Assembly (NCBI RefSeq): GCF_918797505.1
Contig: NC_092802.1
Span: 10,435,480 to 10,499,479, forward strand
From: Bemisia tabaci
Taxonomy: Eukaryota; Arthropoda; Insecta; Hemiptera; Aleyrodidae
Direction of reading: 5' to 3'
DNA length: 64,000 nt
Part shown: in pieces, positions 61,501 to 64,000 of the stretch
Numbering within the stretch: position 1 is the stretch's first letter
Layout: each line of letters opens with the position of its first letter
The notes under the pieces: model-generated
What the model saw: the letters and a program-made list of their open reading frames with translations, nothing else
What the model was told of the DNA's origin: nothing
Databases searched by the model: none
Made by a program: the position numbers and the translations under genes

Positions 61501-63207
61501 TTTTAAGATCTCAGAATATTCTATTAGAAACATAGACTATACTCATGGCAGAAAACTCATTTGAAAATACCTGAAAGTCTTTGATACTATCGATGGTTTG
61601 AGAAATGATTTTCAAAGGAGCCGGCCAATTGGAAAAATCAGGGTCATCGACTACACCTTTAAATCTTTTGGGATTATTATCATTCGCTTGTTGCTTACAC
61701 TTAGCTTTATACATTTGCTGCAATGCTAAATAATTTCTGAAAATAACAAATAAGGATGAGAGTTTGAGTGAATGAAGGCGCAAGATATCATACAAGAAGA
61801 GTAATTTCTAGCTAAATTTGTTGACATAATTGAACCTAATTAATTCTCCTTGCAAACAACATTCAGGTGTCTCAGGTTTTATTGAGCGCAAACCGTAAAA
61901 TCTTCGTGGAAAAGCTAGTTGCCGAGAGGTAAAACTGTGTGCGAATATGAAGATTTATTTTGATGCTCCAAGGTCCAAGATTTCGGTGCGCTCTCACTAC
62001 TTTTACACATTCCGCCCTCTGTGGTGCAGTGATTGTAGAGCTTGGAAAAAAAAACTTATCAAAAGTTTTCCTGGCAATTTTGTGTGGTTCTTTTAGAATG
62101 AGAGAGGAGTAATTAATGGAAACTGGAGTTTCAATGGAAACTGTAGACTACTTTTCTTTACATAAAAAAGTAAACAAGAGGGAACACACGATTTCGCAAT
62201 AAAAAATACTCAATCCTCAGTAAAAAAATTCATAATTTCTATTAAATTTCTAGTTTCAATAGGACACATTCCATCTTCTACACTATAACAATGATCATTA
62301 TTTTTTTTTTTTTTTTTTTCTTTGATAATTGGCAAAAATAAAGAAAAATATGCTGTTCCAGTTTCTCCAGGAAAAACTTACTTGTGAAATGAAGTCATTG
62401 TTTCTTCAACTTCATGCTTTACGAGCTTGTCAAAGGATCCATCCATCCATAGCTTTTTTGTGCGAAACCACTTATTACTTAAGAAAATCAGTTTGGCGAG
62501 AGGGTGGACAATGCTCTAAATGAAAAAAGAGACGGAAGAACAATTAATTACCAAATAGAGCTTCGATGGTGTTAACCGTTGAAGTTGGATTTAAAAAAAA
62601 AATTAGTTTATCAGAGTTTCTTCCACCTTAGTTCCATCCATGTTTTACATCGAGCATTAAGTGCGAATGTGTGTAATACTGATTGATGAAACAAGGGTGG
62701 AAGAAACCATGGTAAGCATTGCTGTGGTGGATGATGTCAGACACCGAGTTTTGGATGAGCAATATCTGTGTTGATATCGGACACAGAGACTTAGAGTTTT
62801 AACAGATCTTATTATTATCTGCTAATCTGTGAGTTTAAACCATCAAAATATGATTCTAAGACTCATGTAACTGACCCACTGGTGTATTGTAATATCTTTT
62901 TAAGAGTGATTCCTCTTTGAAATACATGAGTTTCTTAACTTCATTTTTCACTGTTAATGCTACTAGGGAAGCTCAAGTATCAAAAAAAATTTACTGAACA
63001 CTAAACTTCATTAATGGGCAAGCTGAACCTTTTGGAAAGATGACAACTTTACTTGAGTAGATTTAATTACTGTTTAAACTTGTATACCTTCAGCTCATCG
63101 AGGTCTGGATATGTAGAGAGTGGATACTTGAATAGCATTTCTTCTTTGTTTATCCATTGCACCACAGAGTCAAACTGTTCAATTTTCCGAAGGAAAGTTT
63201 TGATGAA
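21473..63207 (-). CDS. Axonemal dynein heavy chain, DNAH3/7/12-type inner-arm (5' end outside window)
   Basis: Force-generating AAA+ motor heavy chain of the ciliary/flagellar inner arm. I traced 41 exons from 63088-63207 down to the stop at 21473. They total 9921 nt (3306 codons plus stop), and every exon-to-exon phase agrees. In order they encode the linker, AAA1 to AAA4, the stalk with its microtubule-binding tip, AAA5, AAA6 and the C-terminal domain. The stalk phrases [11 protein letters not shown] and [15 protein letters not shown] and the linker phrase [10 protein letters not shown] point to the single-headed DNAH3/7/12 group; I cannot choose among them. About 700 N-terminal residues are missing, judged from a family length near 4000. 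The AAA1 Walker B and sensor loop and the C-terminal domain are unusually divergent. The introns hold many MITEs. In insects without motile somatic cilia, such genes serve sperm flagella and chordotonal cilia (known), so testis expression is expected (inference). Confidence 0.95.
22845..23185. mobile_element. Foldback element, GGGTCAGTTGCGCTGG family, copy 1
   Basis: The left arm GGGTCAGTTGCGCTGGTCAC, with ACAGAATCGTGTTGTGGTGC, is matched inverted by GCATCAAAACACGATTCTGT and CCAGCACATCTGGTCC at the right. The centre contains an inverted pair around GATGATGTCA / TACCGCGGTGG. It lies in the intron between the two last dynein exon pairs and is non-coding. Relatives are at 35757-36270 and 62690-62884. 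Confidence 0.7.
23340..23442. repeat. Fragment ending CTTGTAGACACCCTG
   Basis: Only the right end of the CAGGGTGTCTAC family is clear: TTCCTGGTTTCCTGAAC phrases followed by TCTTGTAGACACCCTG. The left end is worn. Confidence 0.4.
24078..24350. repeat. 148-bp-spaced duplication that copies a splice acceptor
   Basis: The sequence from 24078 (CTCTGGTAGCTGCAATGGAG) is repeated from about 24226 (CTCTGGTAGCTGCAACGGAG) with about 80% identity over some 120 bp. The unit covers the acceptor and first 9 bases of dynein exon 39 (true acceptor CAG at 24090-24092), so a second acceptor-like CAG sits at 24238-24240. Confidence 0.65.
26788..27005 (+). repeat. Probable non-LTR retrotransposon fragment with ATGT tail
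   Basis: The phrases CCTGGTCCTCCAGGTTGGGG, GGGCTAACTCCCCGATACTC and CCAACAATTGCCTCGGAAAA resemble boundary sequence of LINE elements in animal genomes (from memory). The segment ends in ATGTATGTATGTAT, a simple tail typical of retroposed ends. It lies in a dynein intron; the GC content is above that of the flanks. Confidence 0.4.
27481..27749. mobile_element. 269-bp foldback MITE
   Basis: It starts TTAGAAGAAAAATTACATAT and ends with the inverted form TTCTTCTAA. Arms of about 125 bp share GGTGGAAAAAGTTTTACCTT, GCGCCTAAGCGCATCAT and CGTAGATACCGTA. The loop is only a few dozen bases. It is non-coding. Confidence 0.8.
29447..33585 (-). CDS. Dynein exons 32-34: stalk, microtubule-binding domain, AAA5 and AAA6 start
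   Basis: Exons: 33408-33585, 32713-32817 and one very long exon 29447-31939 (2493 nt, 831 codons). CC1 runs from [17 protein letters not shown] through a Gln/Glu-rich coiled coil. The microtubule-binding tip carries [40 protein letters not shown] and [20 protein letters not shown]2 follows ([18 protein letters not shown]) up to [15 protein letters not shown]5 contains [19 protein letters not shown] and [16 protein letters not shown]6 contains [19 protein letters not shown] and [16 protein letters not shown]. The tip is well conserved, so microtubule binding should be intact. Confidence 0.94.
34255..34303. repeat. GCGTAGTA short tandem repeat
   Basis: About five imperfect copies of GCGTAGTA/TTGCGTAGTA lie 40 bases downstream of dynein exon 31's donor in gene orientation. 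Confidence 0.6.
34342..39593 (-). CDS. Dynein exons 27-31: AAA4
   Basis: Exons: 39421-39593, 38483-38646, 37154-37344, 36333-36527, 34342-34460. The P-loop region [20 protein letters not shown] is almost identical to the family. Walker B position reads [12 protein letters not shown] (family VFLFSDTQIK). Then [20 protein letters not shown] and [14 protein letters not shown], followed by GWPEEAM. AAA4 is well conserved here, which contrasts with AAA1. Confidence 0.93.
34561..34850 (-). pseudogene. Degenerate LINE reverse-transcriptase ORF, C-terminal end
   Basis: Minus-strand reading gives [16 protein letters not shown], a hallmark of the C-terminus of many insect LINE ORFs. After a frame change it gives [19 protein letters not shown] and QSAL followed by a stop (34561-34563). 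The frame change means it is a dead relic. It sits in the dynein intron between exons 30 and 31, on the same strand. Confidence 0.6.
35093..35120. repeat. Poly-A tract, about 28 bases
   Basis: An uninterrupted A run next to ACACACAC. It may be the tail of a retroposed fragment or simple slippage. Confidence 0.6.
35757..36270. mobile_element. Foldback element, GGGTCAGTTGCGCTGG family, longest copy
   Basis: It begins ATGGGTCAGTTGCGCTGGTC and ends with the inverted form CAACTGACCCAT. Arms of about 130 bp are near perfect, including GAATCGTGTTTTGGTGCTTG and ACGTAGAAAGTTGCGG-type text. The 250-bp centre also occurs in reduced form in copy 1 (GCGGTGGATGA, TGTCA). It is non-coding. Confidence 0.8.
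36700..36955. mobile_element. Foldback MITE with CAAAACGTTT arms
   Basis: Arms of about 110 bp share AAACAATTTTAAAAGC, AATTTCACAAATAAAACC and GGCTGAAAACTCAGCCTT in inverted order. The outermost bases are AT-rich. It is non-coding and lies in the intron after exon 29. Confidence 0.75.
37965..38353. mobile_element. Foldback element with GGTAAG tandem in the loop
   Basis: The left arm (AAGGTGATTTGATGAACGCC through CAATTCTGTTGTCAGGAG to CTCACTTACC) is repeated inverted at 38211-38353. The loop ends in four tandem copies of AAGGT (38190-38222). It is non-coding, in the intron between dynein exons 28 and 29. Confidence 0.75.
38960..39215. repeat. Third copy of the CCCTGACATTTCC repeat
   Basis: Same order of phrases as 2490-2946: CACATTTTGGTAAAATTCCC, GCCAGAGGGTTAAAAAGACA, TTTCGTCATTTTCCCTGAC and CCCTGACTGTGGCAACACTG. 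Confidence 0.6.
39853..45404 (-). CDS. Dynein exons 21-26: AAA3
   Basis: Exons: 45197-45404, 43984-44161, 42615-42781, 41428-41620, 40494-40699, 39853-40009. Landmarks: [34 protein letters not shown]-loop [14 protein letters not shown], and Walker [12 protein letters not shown] (family VVFVDDLNMP). Next come [23 protein letters not shown], where the family MGPPGGGRN glycine-rich loop is largely lost, then [33 protein letters not shown] and [23 protein letters not shown]3 regulates AAA1 in other dyneins. Confidence 0.93.
40843..41246. mobile_element. 400-bp foldback MITE with AAAGG termini
   Basis: The left end CAAAGGACGGGTATCAAACC is matched inverted by ATACCCCTCCTTTAG. The arms share TTTTGGGCCCA, TTGCTCATTGAAG and a GCCGATTTTGGC pair near the loop. 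It is non-coding, in the intron after exon 24. Confidence 0.75.
43141..43571. repeat. TTCCCTGATTTTC repeat ending CTGGACACC
   Basis: Recurrent CCTGATTTTC, TTCCTGATAAATCCCGG and TTTTCCCCGGTCC phrases, as at 785-917. The end CCTGGACACC is a variant of the CTAGACACC end. Confidence 0.5.
44311..44530. mobile_element. MITE-like GGGCATTTCTTAGTTGCAG element, copy 1
   Basis: The left end GGGCATTTCTTAGTTGCAGT and right end ACTGCAACCAAGAAATGCCC form an inverted pair of about 35 bp. The interior matches 56810-57032 (GCTAATT, TTGGGTGAATTT, AATCATGAAGAATATT). Confidence 0.65.
44728..44750. repeat. (GTTA)n microsatellite
   Basis: Five copies of TTAG/GTTA in a row. Confidence 0.7.
45984..46003. repeat. 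Poly-C tract
   Basis: A run of about 18 C, unusual in this AT-rich region. It could also be a sequencing artefact. Confidence 0.6.
46291..50115 (-). CDS. Dynein exons 16-20: AAA2
   Basis: Exons: 49981-50115, 49252-49394, 48445-48634, 46887-47110, 46291-46475. P-loop is [10 protein letters not shown] (family VGGPFGGKTT), followed by [15 protein letters not shown]. Walker B is [20 protein letters not shown]. The segment [16 protein letters not shown] corresponds to the family ASPATVSRCGMIYLEP, so the arginine finger facing AAA1 is kept. Then follow [10 protein letters not shown] and [15 protein letters not shown]2 normally binds ATP structurally without hydrolysis. Confidence 0.93.
48773..49135. 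mobile_element. CCCAAGTAGCA...TGCTACTTGGG element with ATCGCGATT filler
   Basis: Eleven-base perfect terminal inverted repeats CCCAAGTAGCA / TGCTACTTGGG bound 363 bp. The interior is almost wholly variants of GCGATTTTATCGC, AAATCGCGATTT and CAATAAATTGCGAT in both orientations. It is non-coding, in the intron between dynein exons 17 and 18. Confidence 0.8.
50745..50860. repeat. Fragment of the CCCTGAC repeat
   Basis: Phrases ATGAAATTCCCTGACTTTTC and GGACTGTAGGCAACCCTG match the 3' part of the 2490-2946 family. Confidence 0.45.
51284..55116 (-). CDS. Dynein exons 12-15: AAA1, main ATPase site, with altered Walker B
   Basis: Exons: 54837-55116, 53581-53820, 52539-52704, 51284-51507. AAA1 opens with [19 protein letters not shown], then the P-loop [10 protein letters not shown] (family GPAGTGKTET). 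Walker B reads [10 protein letters not shown] where the family has WACFDEFNRI, so the catalytic Glu is Asp (codon 53773-53775). The sensor-I segment reads [16 protein letters not shown] where the family has MNPGYAGR-ELPDNLK. The small subdomain ([21 protein letters not shown], then [12 protein letters not shown]) is recognisable but diverged. AAA1 normally powers the stroke, so these changes bear directly on motor activity. Confidence 0.93.
52054..52378. mobile_element. Non-autonomous hAT-type element with perfect 8-bp TSD
   Basis: Ends TAGGGATGTTC and (inverted) TAGGGCTGTTC. The octamer CCCCTGCT lies directly outside both ends (52046-52053 and 52379-52386). An 8-bp duplication plus TAGGG-type ends is the hAT signature. 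At 325 bp there is no room for a transposase. The interior is GC-richer than the flanks. Confidence 0.85.
53379..53400. repeat. Poly-A tract
   Basis: An uninterrupted run of over 20 A in a dynein intron. Confidence 0.6.
54492..54773. repeat. Worn copy bounded by AGGGTGTCTACTA
   Basis: The left end AGGGTGTCTACTATAATTTC is clear. The right end (AGGTGTTTACTAATGGATAC) is in direct rather than inverted orientation, so the copy may be truncated or rearranged. The inside is TTTTCCTG-rich. Confidence 0.4.
55562..63207 (-). CDS. Dynein exons 1-11: linker (DHC_N2) region
   Basis: Exons: 63088-63207, 62382-62515, 61571-61736, 60132-60286, 59381-59488, 58901-59013, 58190-58341, 57150-57325, 56473-56698, 55860-56069, 55562-55728. 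They encode about 575 residues of the lever arm that docks across the ring. Landmarks in order: [38 protein letters not shown] (family NPGLRPRHW), [32 protein letters not shown] with [26 protein letters not shown], and [15 protein letters not shown]. All are in the family order, with no gap, so the linker looks intact. The gene continues to the right; the window ends inside the intron upstream of 63207. Confidence 0.93.
56810..57032. mobile_element. MITE-like GGGCACTTCTCGATTGCAG element, copy 2
   Basis: Inverted ends AAAGGGCACTTCTCGATTGC and GCAACCGAGAAGTGCCCTTT are about 35 bp long and nearly perfect. It is better preserved than copy 1 at 44311. Confidence 0.75.
62690..62884. repeat. Worn copy of the GGGTCAGTTGCGCTGG family
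   Basis: Only the right half is clear: GCTGTGGTGGATGATGTCA, GACAGATCTTATTATT-like text, CCATCAAAATATGATTCT and TGTAACTGACCCA. Confidence 0.55.
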
Positions 63208-64000
63208 CTGAAAATGCACACAACAAAAAGGAAAAGACTTAAGAAAGCACAGTCATGGTTTGTGCAACCTAAATTAAAATTGAGTAATTTTGGAAGAATT
63301 TTCAGGCACCTCTGGCGACTATTTTCATACATGTGAAGTTTTCCTCAAATATCATGAATCTGAATTGGAGATTTTTGGTTCACATTTGTTGATAAGATGT
63401 CTTTCAAAACAATCTATTTCAAGTCAAATTTTTTGTTACGTTGAATCTGATTTCCTCTTGATTTGACTTGGTATCTAAATTAATAAATTTTCACCCTTTT
63501 CCGAAATTTAAAAAAAAAAATAACTCTGAATCTTTCTACAAGAAAAAACGCCCTGTGCATCTTCAGATGTTGCCAAATATCTTTCAATAAAATACGAGTT
63601 TTCAGGGAAACTTGGGTGAAATTTTTTTTTTTTATTTTATTTTCCGGAGAATTCTGTGTGAAATTTGATCGAAAGTGTCTGGAAATTTCAGGAGAGAACA
63701 TAATAATTTTCCTTCAAAATGAATATTTTTTCAGAAAAAGTTGACAACACTTGCAAGTTTATACAGCATTTTTACATAGCATGGCAGCATTGGTGGCATC
63801 TCCTAACTTCTCTTTAAAGTATTGACATGAATTTTTCACGTCATATCATATCCATTCTTTTAAAGGCAAACGGGTAAATCTCTCCTAAAATATAGACAAT
63901 AAGAATAGAATTTTGGTCGTACTATTTTATGTCTGCGTTGCTAACTGATCATTTTTATGAAACCAAATTCCTTCTTCAACACAAGTTATCAGTAAAATTA
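63208..64000 (-). other. Dynein intron running off the window; contains a repeat copy
   Basis: No further dynein exon was found right of 63207. The segment 63520-63795 is a diverged copy of the 4836-5465 family: AAGAAAAAACGCCCTGTGCA, CTTCAGATGTTGCCAAAT, and TTACATAGCATGGCAGCATT at the right end. The minus-strand frame across it belongs to that repeat, not to the gene. Confidence 0.5.

Overview
This is an AT-rich, intron-dense animal genome window, almost certainly from an insect. The CDK7 and NHERF/Sip1 proteins look like insect orthologues. Introns are short to medium with canonical GT-AG borders, and intergenic DNA is packed with MITE-like inverted-repeat elements. The repeat style would fit a hemipteran such as a whitefly, but I cannot prove the species. 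There is no prokaryotic operon, CRISPR array, rRNA or convincing tRNA.

Layout. Bases 1-7000 are an accessory stretch of nested and tandem MITE-like repeats plus an unexplained GC-rich island (4398-4835). On the minus strand at 7020-7475 lies the PDZ-coding exon of an NHERF/Sip1 scaffold protein, with a probable 5' UTR exon from 7598; its 3' exons were not found. A 420-bp foldback element (7916-8335) separates it from CDK7 on the plus strand (CDS 8778-16059, nine exons, 336 aa, complete). CDK7 converges on a single-exon minus-strand gene (16746-19160, 804 aa) resembling MAP10, a microtubule-associated protein.

From 21473 to beyond the right edge, the minus strand carries one giant gene: an axonemal dynein heavy chain of the inner-arm DNAH3/7/12 type. 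I resolved 41 exons whose splice phases all agree. They total 9921 nt (3306 codons plus stop) and run from the linker through AAA1-AAA6, the stalk and the C-terminal domain. Roughly the first 700 residues lie outside the window (estimated from family length). Its AAA1 Walker B motif reads CFDD instead of the family CFDE, and the conserved loop after sensor I is replaced, so the main ATPase site may be impaired. A 2493-nt intron-free exon encodes most of the stalk, AAA5 and much of AAA6, while all other exons are 105-309 nt.

How the genes relate. CDK7 is the CDK-activating/TFIIH kinase and is independent housekeeping. MAP10-like and the dynein are co-oriented neighbours and both act on microtubules, which may be coincidence or may reflect shared germline/sperm expression (inference). 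The most distinctive non-coding content is the MITE catalogue: a hAT-type element with a perfect 8-bp target duplication, a nested insertion with an AT duplication, several long-arm foldbacks, and a family bounded by CAGGGTGTCTAC / GTAGACACCCTG. I found no wholly new gene system.
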